NCBI GenBank assembly: GCA_964019135.1
Contig: OZ025252.1
Location: forward strand, 49,264,959 to 49,328,958
Origin: Arenicola marina
Taxonomy: Eukaryota > Annelida > Polychaeta > Arenicolidae
Direction: 5' to 3'
Length of the DNA: 64,000 nucleotides
Shown here: positions 9,117 to 20,967 of the stretch, piece after piece
Position numbering within the stretch: the first letter of the stretch is position 1
Layout of the letters: every line of letters begins with the position of its first letter
Made by a program: the position numbers and the translations under genes
Notes under the pieces: model-generated
What the model was told of the DNA's origin: nothing
Database searches by the model: none
What the model saw: only the letters and a program-made list of their open reading frames with translations

Positions 9117-11371
9117 GGGGTCAGTCAAGGGATTCTATGGGTGCCAGTGTCAGTCAAGGCTAATTAAAGAGACATTCCTTGTGTACCAGTGTCAGTCAAG
9201 GCTAATTAAAGGGACATTCCTTGTGTACCAGTGTAACCTAAAGGCTAATGAAGGTGGGACATTCCTTGTGCACCAGTGTAACCCAAGGCTAATTAAAGGG
9301 ACATTCCTTGTGTACCAGTGTAACTCAAGGCTAATTAAAGGGACATTCCTTGTGTACCAGTGTAACTCAAGGCTAATTAAGGTGGGACATTCCTTGTGTA
9401 CCAGTGTAACCCAAGGCTAATTAAAGGGACATTCCTTGTGTACCAGTGTAACTCAAGGCTAATTAAGGTGGGACATTCCTTGTGTACCAGTGTAACCCAA
9501 GGCTAATTAAAGGGACATTCCTTGTGTACCAGTGTAACTCAAGGCTAATTAAAGGGACATTCCTTGTGTACCAGTGTAACTTAAGGCTAATTAAGGTGGG
9601 ACATTCCTTGTGTACCAGTGTAACTCAAGGCTAATTAAGGTGGGACATTCCTTGTGTACCAGTGTAACTCAAGGCTAATTAAGGTGAGATATTTCTTGTG
9701 TACCAGTGTAACTCGAGGCTAATTAAGGTGGGACATTCCTTGTGTACCAGTGTAACCTAAGGCTAATTAAGGTGGGACATTCCTTGTGTACCAGTGTAAC
9801 CCAAGGCTAATTAATGTGGGGCATTCCTTGAGTACCAGTGTAACTTAAGGCTAATTAAGGTGGGACATTCCTTGTGTAACAGTGTAACTAAAGGGAAATT
9901 AAGGTGGGACATTCCTTGTGTACCAGTGTAACTCAAGCCCAATGAAGGTGGGACATTCCTTGTGTACCAGTGTAACCCAAGGCTAATCAAAGGGACATTC
10001 CTTGTGTGCCAGTGTAACTCAAGGCTAATTAAGGTGGGCCATTCCTTGTGTACCAGTGTCAGTCAAGGCTAATTAAAGGGACATTCGTTGTGTACCAGTG
10101 TAACTCAAGGCTAATTAAAGGGACATTCCTTGTGTACCAGGGTAACTCAAGGCTAATTAAGGTGGGACATTCCTCGTGTACCAGAGTCAGTCAAGACTAA
10201 TTAAAGGGACATTCCTTGTGTACCAGTGTAACCCAAGGCTAATTAAGGTGGGACATGCCTTGTGTACCAGTGCAACTCAGGGCTAATTAAAGGGACATTC
10301 CTTGTGTACCAGTGTAACTCAAGGCTAATAAAGGTGGGACATTCATTGTGTACCAGTGTCAGTCAAGCCTAATTAAAGGGACATTCCTTGTGTACCAGTG
10401 TCTGTCAAGGTTAATTAAGGTGGGACATTCCTTGTGTACCAGTCTAACCCAAGGCTAATTAAAGGGGCATTCTTTGTGTACCAGTGTCAGTCAAGGCTAA
10501 TTAAAGGGACATTCCTTGTGTACCAGTGTAACTCAAGGTTAATAAAGGTGGGACATTCTTTGTGTACCAGTGTAACTCAAGGCTAATTAAGGTGGGACAT
10601 TCCTTGTGTATCAGTGTAACTTAAGGCTAATTAAGGTTGGACATTCCTTGTGCACCAGTGTAACTCAAGACTAATTAAAGAGACATTCCTTGTGTACCAG
10701 TGTAACTCAAGGCTAATTAAGGTGGGACATTCCTTGTGTACCAGAGTCAGTCAAGGTTAATTAAAGGGACATTCCTTGTGTACCAGTGTAACCCAAGGCT
10801 AATTAAAGGGACATTCCTTGTGTACCAGTGTAACTTAGAGCTAATTAAGGTGGGACATTCCTTGTGTATCAGTGTAACTTAAGGCTAATTAAGGTGGGAC
10901 ATTCCTTGTGCACCAGTGTAACTCAAGACTAATTAAAGGGACATTCCTTGTGTACCAGTGTAACTAAAGGCTAATTAAGGTGGGACATTCCTTGTGTACC
11001 AGCGTAACCCAAGGCTAATTAAAGGGACATTCCTTGTGTACCAGTGTAACCCAAGGCTAATTAAAGGGACATTCCTTGTGTACCAGTGTAACTCTAGGTT
11101 AATTAAGGTGGGACATTCCTTGTGTACCAGTGTAACCCAAGGCTAATTAAAGGGACATTCCTTGCGTACCAGTGTAACTCAAGGCTAATTAAGGTGGGAC
11201 ATTCCTTGTGTACCAGTGTAACCCAAGGCTAATTAAAGGGACATTCTTTGTGTGCCAGTGTAACTGAGGGCTAATCAAAGGGACATTCCAAGTGTACCAG
11301 TGTCAGTCGCAGTTAATTAAAGAGACATTCCGTGGGTACCAGTATCAGCCGAGGCTAATCAAAGGGACATT
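9117..11371. repeat. 42/44-bp tandem array, about 52 units
   Basis: The unit contains GGGACATTCCTTGTGTACCA, then GTGTAACTCAAGGCTAATTA. It comes in two lengths: 42 bp ending AAAGGG and 44 bp ending AAGGTGGG. A second variable site reads GTCAGTCAAGG, GTAACTCAAGG, GTAACCCAAGG or GTAACTTAAGG. The length and sequence variants are interspersed along the array. It starts in degenerate form near 9117 and joins the next array at about 11366-11372 through a shared ACATTC. One plus frame (9181-9420) is open only by chance. Confidence 0.94.
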
Positions 11372-13200
11372 CTTCCCGCCCCGCATTGCCATCTCTCTTC
11401 CTGCCCCACATCCCCGTCTCTCTTCCTGCCCCACATTCCCGTCTCTCTTCCTGCCCCACATTTCCGTCTCTCTTCCTGCCCCACACCCCGGTCTCTCTTC
11501 CTGCCCCACATTCCGATCTCTCTTCCTGCCCCACATCCCATCTCTCTTCCTGCCTCACATTCCCGTCTCTCTTCCTGCCCCACATTTCCGTCTCTCTACC
11601 TGCCCCACATTCCCGTCTCTCTTCCTGCCCCACATTCCCGTCTCTCTTCCTGCCCCACATTTCCGTCTCTCTTTCTGCACCACATTCCCGTCTCTCTTTC
11701 TGCCCCACATTTCCGCCTCCCTTCCTGCCCCACATTCCCGTCTCTCTTCCTGCCCCACATCCCCGTCTCTCTTCCTGCCCCACATTCCCGTCTCACTTCC
11801 TGCCCCACAGTCCCGTCTCTCTTCCTGCCCCACATCCCCGTCTCTCTTCCTGCCCCACATTCCCGTCTCTCTTCTTGCCCCACATTCCCGTCTCTCTTCT
11901 TGCCCCACATCCCCGTCTCTCTTCCTGCCCCACATCCCAGTCTCTCTTCCTGCCCCAGATTCTCGTCTTTCTTCCTGCCCCACATTCTTGTCTCTCTTCC
12001 TGCCCCACATCCCCGTCTCTCTTCCTGCCCCGCATTCCCGTCTCTTTCTGCCCCACATCCCCGTCTCTCTTCCTGCCCCACATCCCCTCTCTCTTCCTGC
12101 TCCACATTTCCGTCTCTCTTCCTGTCCCACATTCCCGTCTCTCTTCCTGCCCCACATCACCGTCTCTCTTCCTGCCCCACATCCCCGTCTCTCTTCCTGC
12201 CCCACATTCCCGTCTCTCTTCCTGCCCCACATTCCGCTCTCTCTTCCTGCCCCACATTCCGATCTCTCTTCCTGCCCCACATCCCCGTCTCTCTTCCTGC
12301 CCCACATCCTTTCTCTCTTCCTGCCCCACATTCCCGTCTCTCTTTCTGCCTCACATTCCCGTCTCTCTTCCTGCCCCGCATCGCTTCTCTCTTCCTGCCC
12401 CACATCCCTTCTCTCTTCCTGCACTACATTCCCGTCTCTCTTTCTGCCTCACATTCCCATCTCTCTTCCTGCCCCACATCCCCGTCTCTCTTCCTGCCCC
12501 ACATTCCCGTCTCTCTTCCTCCCCCACATCCCTTCTCTCTTCCTGCCCCACATTCCCGTCTCTCTTTCTGCCTCACATTCCCGTCTCTCTTCCTGCCCCG
12601 CATCCCTTCTCTCTTCCTGCCCCACATACCTTCGCTCTTCCCTGACCCACATTCCCGTCTCTCTTTCTGCCTCACATTCCCATCTCTCTTCCTGCCTCAC
12701 ATTCCCGTCTCTCTTCCTGCCCCACATTTCCGTCTCTCTACCTGCCCCACATTCCCGTCTCTCTTCCTGCCCCACATTCCCGTCTCTCTTCCTGCCCTAC
12801 ATTTCCGTCTCTCTTCCTGCCCCACATTCCCGTCTCTCTTCCTGCCCCACATTACCGTCTCTTTCTGCCCCACATTCCCGTCTCTCTTCCTGCCCCACAT
12901 TCCCGTCTCTCTTCCTGCCCCACATTCCGGTCTCTCTTCCTGCCCCACATTCCGATCTCTCTTCCTGCCCCACATCCCCGTCTCTCTTCCTGCTCCACAT
13001 TTCCGTCTCTCTTCCTGCCCCACATTCCGGTCTCTTTTCCTGCCCCACATCCCCGTCTCTCTTCCTGCTCCACATTTCCGTCTCTCTTCCTGCCCCACAT
13101 TCCGATCTCTCTTCCTGCCCCACATCCCTTCTCTCTTCCTGCCCCACATTCCCGTCTCTCTTCCTGCCCCACATCCCCGTCTCTCTTCCTGCCCCACATT
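11372..13200. other. Left margin of the satellite, more heterogeneous
   Basis: The first part of the large array lacks clear kilobase-scale copies and has more private variants (for example CCCAGATTCTCG near 11957, CCTCCCCCACATCC near 12527 and CATACCTTCGCTC near 12626) than the interior. This is the usual state at the edge of an array that is homogenised mainly in its interior. It contains no other element. Confidence 0.5.
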
Positions 13201-13794
13201 CCCGTGTCTCTTCCTGCCCCACATCCCTTCTCTCTTTCTTCCACACAGTCCCGTCTCTCTTTCTGCCTCACATTCCCGTCTCTCTTCCTGCCGCGCATCC
13301 CTTCTCTCTTCCTGCCCCACATCCCTTCTCTATTCCTGCCCCATATTCCCGTCTCTCTTTCTGCCTCACATTCCCGTCTCTCTTCCTGCCCCACATCCAC
13401 GTCTCTCTTCCTGCCCCACATTCCCTTCTCCCTGCCTGCCCCACATTCCCATCTCTCTTCCTGCCCCACATTCCCGTCTCTCTTCCTGCCCCACATTCCG
13501 GTCTCCCTTCCTGCCCCACATTCCGATCTCTCTTCCTGCCCCACATCCCCCTCTCTCTTCCTGCCCCACATCCCTTCTCTCTTCCTGCCCCACATTCCCG
13601 TCTCTCTTTCTGCATCACATTCCCGTCTCTCTTCCTGCCCCACATCCCCGTCTCTCTTCCTGCCCCACATTCCCGTCTCTCTTCCTGCCCCACATCCCTT
13701 CTCTCTTTCTTCCCCACATTCCCGTCTCTCTTTCTGCCTCACATTCCCGTCTCTCTTCCTGCCCCGCATCCCTTCTCTCCTCCTGCCCCACATC

Positions 13795-15145
13795 CCTTCT
13801 CTCTTCCTGCCCCACATTCCCGTCTCTCTTCCTGCCCCACATCCCTTCTCTCTTTCTTCCCCACATTCCCGTCTCTCTTTCTGCCTCACATTCCCGTCTC
13901 TCTTCCTGCCCCGCATCCCTTCTCTCTTCCTGCCCCACATCCCTTCTCTATTCCTGCCCCACATTCCCGTCTCTCTTTCTGCCTCACATTCCCGTCTCTC
14001 TTCCTGCCCCACATCCACGTCTCTCTTCCTGCCCCACATTCCCGTCTCTCTGCCTGCCCCACATTCCCGTCTCTCTTCCTGCCCCACATTCCCGTCTCTC
14101 TTCCTGCCCCACATTCCGTTCTTCCTTCCTGCCCCACATTCCGATCTCTCTTCCTGCCCCACATCCCTTCTCTCTTTCTTCCCCACATTCCCGTCTCTCT
14201 TTCTGCCTCACATTCCCGTCTCTCTTCCTGCCCCGCATCCCTTCTCTCTTCCTGCCCCACATCCCTTCTCTCTTCCTGCCCCACATTCCCGTCTCTCTTT
14301 CTGCCTCACATTCCCGTCTCTCTTCCTGCCCCGCATCCCTTCTCTCTTCCTGCCCCACATCCCTTCTCTCTTCCTGCCCCACATTCCGATCTCTCTTCCT
14401 GCCCCACATTTCCGTCTCTCTTCCTGCCCCACATCCCTTCTCTCTTCCTGCCCCACATTCCGATCTCTCTTCCTGCCCCACATTTCCGTCTCTCTTCCTG
14501 CCCCACATTCCGGTCTTTCTTCCTGCCCCACATCCCCGTCTCTCTGCCTGCCCCACATTCCCGTCTCTCTTCCTGCCCCACATTCCCGTCTCTCTTCCTG
14601 CCCCACATTCCGGTCTCCCTTCCTGCCCCACATTCCGATCTCTCTTCCTGCTCCACATTTCCGTCTCTCTTCCTGCCCCACATTCCGGTCTTTCTTCCTG
14701 CCCCACATCCCCGTCTCTCTTCGTGCCCCACATTCCGATCTCTCTTCCTGCCCCACATCCCTTCTCTCTTCCTGCGCCACATTCCCGTCTCTCTTCCTGC
14801 CCCACATCAGCGTCTCTCTTCCTGCTCCACATTTCCGTCTCTCTTCCTGCCCCACATTCCGATCTCTCTTCCTGCCCCACATCAGCGTCTCTCTTCCTGC
14901 TCCACATTTCCGTCTCTCTTCCTGCCCCACATTCCGATCTCTCTTCCTGCCCCACATCCCTTCTCTCTTCCTGCGCCACATTCCCGTCTCTATTTCTGCC
15001 TCACATTCCCGTCTCTCTTCCTGCCCCACATCCCCGTCTCTTTTCCTGCCCCACATTCCCGTCTTTCTGCCTGCCCCACATTCCCTTCTGTCTTCCTGCC
15101 CCACATCCCCGTCTCTCTTCCTGCTCCACATTCCCGTCTCTCTGC
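13795..15145. repeat. 1.35-kb cassette, copy 1
   Basis: This block of the 24/25-bp satellite recurs at offset +5,822 (19617-20967) and at +37,500 (about 51295-52645), with a partial relative near 29.5-30.8 kb. Matching monomer-variant order and matching open-frame limits (14306-14782, 20128-20604 and 51806-52282) support this. Confidence 0.75.
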
Positions 15146-16067
15146 CTGCCCCACATTCCCGTCTCTCTTCCTGCCCACATCCCTGTCTCTCTTAATGTTC
15201 CACATCCCCGTCTCTCTTCCTGCCCCACATTCCGGTCTCTCTTCCTGCCCCACATCCCCGTCTCTCTTCCTGCTCCACATTTCCGTCTCTCTTCCTGCCC
15301 CACATTCCGGTCTCTTTTCCTGCCCCACATCCCCGTCTCTCTTCCTGCTCCACATTTCCGTCTCTCTTCCTGCCCCACATTCCGATCTCTCTTCCTGCCC
15401 CACATTCCTTCTCTCTTCCTGCCCCACATTCCCGTCTCTCTTCCTGCCCCACATCCCCGTCTATCTTCCTGCTCCACATTTCCGTCTCTCTTCCTGCCCC
15501 ACATTCCGATCTCTCTTCCTGCCCCACATCGCTTCTCTCTTCCTGCCCCACATTCCCGTCTCTCTTCCTGCCCCACATTCCGATCTCTCTTCCTGCCCCA
15601 CACCCCTTCTCTCTTCCTGCCCCACATTCCCGTCTCTTTTCCTGCCCCACATCCCCGTCTCTCTTCCTGCTCCACATTTCCGTCTCTCTTCCTGCCCCAC
15701 ATTCCGATCTCTATTCCTGCCCCACACCCCTTCTCTCTTCCTGCCCCACATTCCCGTCTCTCTTCCTGCCCCACATCCCCGTCTCTCTTCCTGCCCCACA
15801 TTCCGATCTCTCTTCCTGCCCCACACCCCTTCTCTCTTCCTGCCCCACATTCCCGTCTCTTTTCCTGCCCCACATCCCCGTCTCTCTTCCTGCTCCACAT
15901 TTCCGTCTCTCTTCCTGCCCCACATTCCGATCTCTCTTCCTGCCCCACACCCCTTCTCTCTTCCTGCCCCACATTCCCGTCTCTCTTCCTGCCCCACATT
16001 CCGATCTCTCTTCCTGCCCCACATCCCTTCTCTCTTCCTGCCCCACATTCCCGTCTCTCTTTCTGCC

Positions 16068-17450
16068 TCACATTCCCGTCTCTCTTCCTGCCCCGCACCC
16101 CTTCTCTCTTCCTGCCCCACATCCCTTCTCTGTTCCTGCCCCACATCGCCGTCTCTCTTTCTGCCTCACATTCCCGTCTCTCTTCCTGCCCCACATCCCT
16201 TCTCTCTTCCTGCCCCACATTCCCGTTTCTCTTTCTGCCTCATATTCCCGTCTCTCTTCCTGCCCCACATCCCCATCTTTTTTCCTGCCCCACATTCCCG
16301 TCTCTCTGCCTGCCCCACATTCCCATCTCTCTTCCTGCCCCACATCCCCGTCTCTCTTCCTGCTCCACATTTCCGTCTCTCTTCCTGCCCCACATTCCCG
16401 TCTCTCTGCCTGCCCCACATTCCCGTCTCTCTTCCTGCCCACATCCCTGTCTCTCTTAATGTTCCACATCCCCGTCTCTCTTCCTGCGCCACATTCCGGT
16501 CTCTCTTCCAGCCCCACATCCCCGTCTCTCTTTCTGCTCCACATTTCGGTCTCTCTTCCTGCCCCACATTCCGGTCTCTTTTCCTGCCCCACATCCCCGT
16601 CTCTCTTCCTGCTCCACATTTCCGTCTCTCTTCCTGCCCCACATTCCGATCTCTCTTCCTGCCCCACATCCCTTCTCTCTTCCTGCCCCACATTCCCGTC
16701 TCTCTTTCTGCCTCACATTCCCGTCTCTCTTCCTGCCCCGCACCCCTTCTCTCTTCCTGCCCCACATTCCGATCTCTCTTCCTGCCCCACACCCCTTCTC
16801 TCTCCCTGCCCCACATTCCCGTCTCTCTTCCTGCCCCACATCCCCGCCTCTCTTCCTGCTCCACATTTCCGTCTCTCTTCCTGCCCCACATTCCCGTCTC
16901 TCTTTCTGCCTCACATTCCCGTCTCTCTTCCTGCCCCGCACCCCTTCTCTCTTCCTGCCCCACATCCCTTCTCTCTTCCTGCCCCACATTCCGATCTCTC
17001 TTCCTGCCCCACATTTCCGTCTCTCTTCCTGCCCCACATCCCTTCTCTCTTCCTGCCCCACATTCCGATCTCTCTTCCTGCCCCACATTTCCGTCTCTCT
17101 TCCTGCCCCACATTCCGGTCTTTCTTCCTGCCCCACATCCCCGTCTCTCTTCCTGCCCCACATTCCGATCTCTCTTCCTGCCCCACATCCCTTCTCTCTT
17201 CCTGCGCCACATTCCCGTCTCTCTTTCTGCCTCACATTCCCGTCTCTCTTCCTGCCCCACATCCCCGTCTCTTTTCCTGCCCCACATTCCCGTCTTTCTG
17301 CCTGCCCCACATTCCCGTCTCTCTTCCTGCCCCACATCCCCGTCTCTCTTCCTGCTCCACATTTCCGTCTCTCTTCCTGCCCCACATTCCCGTCTCTCTG
17401 CCTGCCCCACATTCCCGTCTCTCTTCCTGCCCACATCCCTGTCTCTCTTA
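16068..17450. repeat. Recurrent satellite cassette, first of four
   Basis: The block ending in the landmark TTAATGTTCCAC near 17449 is repeated with the same variant order from about 23258 (offset 7,190), 31487 (a further 8,229) and 53271 (a further 21,784). It includes the unusual ATTCCCGTTTCTCTTTC (or ATTCCGGTTTC) and CATCCCCATCTTTTTTCC variants, found only in these four places. Ends are approximate. Confidence 0.7.
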
Positions 17451-19616
17451 ATGTTCCACATCCCCGTCTCTCTTCCTGCCCCACATTCCGGTCTCTCTTC
17501 CTGCCCCACATCCCCGTCTCTCTTCCTGCTCCACATTTCCGTCTCTCTTCCTGCCCCACATTCCGGTCTCTTTTCCTGCCCCACATCCCCGTCTCTCTTC
17601 CTGCTCCACATTTCCGTCTCTCTTCCTGCCCCACATTCCGATCTCTCTTCCTGCCCCACATCCCTTCTCTCTTCCTGCCCCACATTCCCGTCTCTCTTCC
17701 TGCCCCACATCCCCGTCTCTCTTCCTGCTCCACATTTCCGTCTCTCTTCCTGCCCCACATTTCCGTCTCTCTTCCTGCCCCACATCCCTTCTCTCTTCCT
17801 GCCCCACATTCCGATCTCTCTTCCTGCCCCACATTTCCGTCTCTCTTCCTGCCCCACATTCCGGTCTTTCTTCCTGCCCCACATCCCCGTCTCTCTTCCT
17901 GCCCCACATTCCGATCTCTCTTCCTGCCCCACATCCCTTCTCTCTTCCTGCGCCACATTCCCGTCTCTCTTTCTGCCTCACATTCCCGTCTCTCTTCCTG
18001 CCCCACATCCCCGTCTCTTTTCCTGCCCCACATTCCCGTCTTTCTGCCTGCCCCACATTCCCGTCTCTCTTCCTGCCCCACATCCCCGTCTCTCTTCCTG
18101 CTCCACATTTCCGTCTCTCTTCCTGCCCCACATTCCCGTCTCTCTGCCTGCCCCACATTCCCGTCTCTCTTCCTGCCCACATCCCTGTCTCTCTTAATGT
18201 TCCACATCCCCGTCTCTCTTCCTGCCCCACATTCCGGTCTCTTTTCCTGCCCCACATCCCCGTCTCTCTTCCTGCTCCACATTTCCGTCTCTCTTCCTGC
18301 CCCACATTCCGATCTCTCTTCCTGCCCCACATCCCTTCTCTCTTCCTGCCCCACATTCCCGTCTCTCTTCCTGCCCCACATCCCCGTCTCTCTTCCTGCT
18401 CCACATTTCCGTCTCTCTTCCTGCCCCACATTCCGATCTCTCTTCCTGCCCCACATCGCTTCTCTCTTCCTGCCCCACATTCCCGTCTCTCTTGCTGCCC
18501 CACATTCCGATCTCTCTTTCTGCCCCACACCCCTTCTCTCTTCCTGCCCCACATTCCCGTCTCTCTTCCTGCTCCACATTTCCGTCTCTCTTCCTGCCCC
18601 ACATTCCGATCTCTCTTCCTGCCCCACACCCCTTCTCTCTTCCTGCCCCACATTCCCGTCTCTCTTCCAGCCCCACATCCCCGTCTCTCTTCCTGCTCCA
18701 CATTTCGGTCTCTCTTCCTGCCCCACATTCCGGTCTCTTTTCCTGCCCCACATCCCTTCTCTCTTCCTGCCCCACATTCCCGTCTCTCTTTCCGCCTCAC
18801 ATTCCCGTCTCTCTTCCTGCCCCGCACCCCTTCTCTCTTCCTGCCCCACATTCCGATCTGTCTTCCTGCCCCACATTCCGATCTGTCTTCCTGCCCCACA
18901 CCCCTTCTCTCTCCCTGCCCCACATTCCCGTCTCTCTTCCTGCCCCACATCCCCGCCTCTCTTCCTGCTCCACATTTCCGTCTCTCTTCCTGCCCCACAT
19001 TCCGATCTCTCTTCCTGCCCCACATCCCTTCTCTCTTCCTGCCCCACATTCCCGTCTCTCTTTCTGCCTCACATTCCCGTCTCTCTTCCTGCCCCGCACC
19101 CCTTCTCTCTTCCTGCCCCACATCCCTCTTCCTGCCCCACATTCCGATCTCTCTTCCTGCCCCACATTTCCGTCTCTCTTCCTGCCCCACATCCCTTCTC
19201 TCTTCCTGCCCCACATTCCGATCTCTCTTCCTGCCCCACATTTCCGTCTCTCTTCCTGCCCGACATTCCGGTCTTTCTTCCTGCCCCACATCCCCGTCTC
19301 TCTTCCTGCCCCACATTCCGATCTCTCTTCCTGCCCCACATCCCTTCTCTCTTCCTGCGCCACATTCCCGTCTCTCTTCCTGCCCCACATCAGCGTCTCT
19401 CTTCCTGCTCCACATTTCCGTCTCTCTTCCTGCCCCACATTCCGATCTCTCTTCCTGCCCCTCATCAGCGTCTCTCTTCCTGCTCCACATTTCCGTCTCT
19501 CTTCCTGCCCCACATTCCGATCTCTCTTCCTGCCCCACATCCCTTCTCTCTTCCTGCGCCACATTCCCGTCTCTCTTTCTGCCTCACATTCCCGTCTCTC
19601 TTCCTGCCCCACATCC

Positions 19617-20967
19617 CCGTCTCTCTTCCTGCCCCACATTCCCGTCTCTCTTCCTGCCCCACATCCCTTCTCTATTTCTTCCCCACATTCCCGTCTCTCT
19701 TTCTGCCTCACATTCCCGTCTCTCTTCCTGCCCCGCATCCCTTCTCTCTTCCTGCCCCACATCCCTTCTCTATTCCTGCCCCACATTCCCTTCTCTCTTT
19801 CTGCCTCACATTCCCGTCTCTCTTCCTGCCCCACATCCACGTCTCTCTTCCTGCCCCACATTCCCGTCTCTCTGCCTGCCCCACATTCCCGTCTCTCTTC
19901 CTGCCCCACATTCCCGTCTCTCTTCCTGCCCCACATTCCGTTCTTCCTTCCTGCCCCACATTCTGATCTCTCTTCCTGCCCCACATCCCTTCTCTCTTTC
20001 TTCCCCACATTCCCGTCTCTCTTTCTGCCTCACATTCCCGTCTCTCTTCCTGCCCCGCATCCCTTCTCTCTTCCTGCCCCACATCCCTTCTCTCTTCCTG
20101 CCCCACATTCCCGTCTCTCTTTCTGCCTCACATTCCCGTCTCTCTTCCTGCCCCGCATCCCTTCTCTCTTCCTGCCCCACATCCCTTCTCTCTTCCTGCC
20201 CCACATTCCGATCTCTCTTCCTGCCCCACATTTCCGTCTCTCTTCCTGCCCCACATCCCTTCTCTCTTCCTGCCCCACATTCCGATCTCTCTTCCTGCCC
20301 CACATTTCCGTCTCTCTTCCTGCCCCACATTCCGGTCTTTCTTCCTGCCCCACATCCCCGTCTCTCTGCCTGCCCCACATTCCCGTCTCTCTTCCTGCCC
20401 CACATTCCCGTCTCTCTTCCTGCCCCACATTCCGGTCTCCCTTCCTGCCCCACATTCCGATCTCTCTTCCTGCTCCACATTTCCGTCTCTCTTCCTGCCC
20501 CACATTCCGGTCTTTCTTCCTGCCCCACATCCCCGTCTCTCTTCGTGCCCCACATTCCGATCTCTCTTCCTGCCCCACATCCCTTCTCTCTTCCTGCGCC
20601 ACATTCCCGTCTCTCTTCCTGCCCCACATCAGCGTCTCTCTTCCTGCTCCACATTTCCGTCTATCTTCCTGCCCCACATTCCGATCTCTCTTCCTGCCCC
20701 ACATCAGCGTCTCTCTTCCTGCTCCACATTTCCGTCTCTCTTCCTGCCCCACATTCCGATCTCTCTTCCTGCCCCACATCCCTTCTCTCTTCCTGCGCCA
20801 CATTCCCGTCTCTATTTCTGCCTCACATTCCCGTCTCTCTTCCTGCCCCACATCCCCGTCTCTTTTCCTGCCCCACATTCCCGTCTTTCTGCCTGCCCCA
20901 CATTCCCGTCTCTCTTCCTGCCCCACATCCCCGTCTCTCTTCCTGCTCCACATTTCCGTCTCTCTTC
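19617..20967. repeat. 1.35-kb cassette, copy 2
   Basis: Same order of monomer variants as 13795-15145, offset 5,822 bp. Few differences are visible by eye, such as CTATTTCTTCC for CTCTTTCTTCC near 19672. Similarity is lost at both ends. Confidence 0.75.

Noticed and set aside
9117-11371. CRISPR-like direct repeats
   Set aside because: The whole 42/44-bp unit is repeated with no unique spacers, and the setting is eukaryotic. The same applies to the 82-bp and 65-bp arrays.
11292-18197. 2,301-codon plus-strand open frame, and dozens of similar long frames on both strands up to 64000
   Set aside because: All are readings of the stop-free 24/25-bp monomer. Opposite strands and several frames are open over the same bases, and the residue period equals the DNA period in bases, not a third of it.
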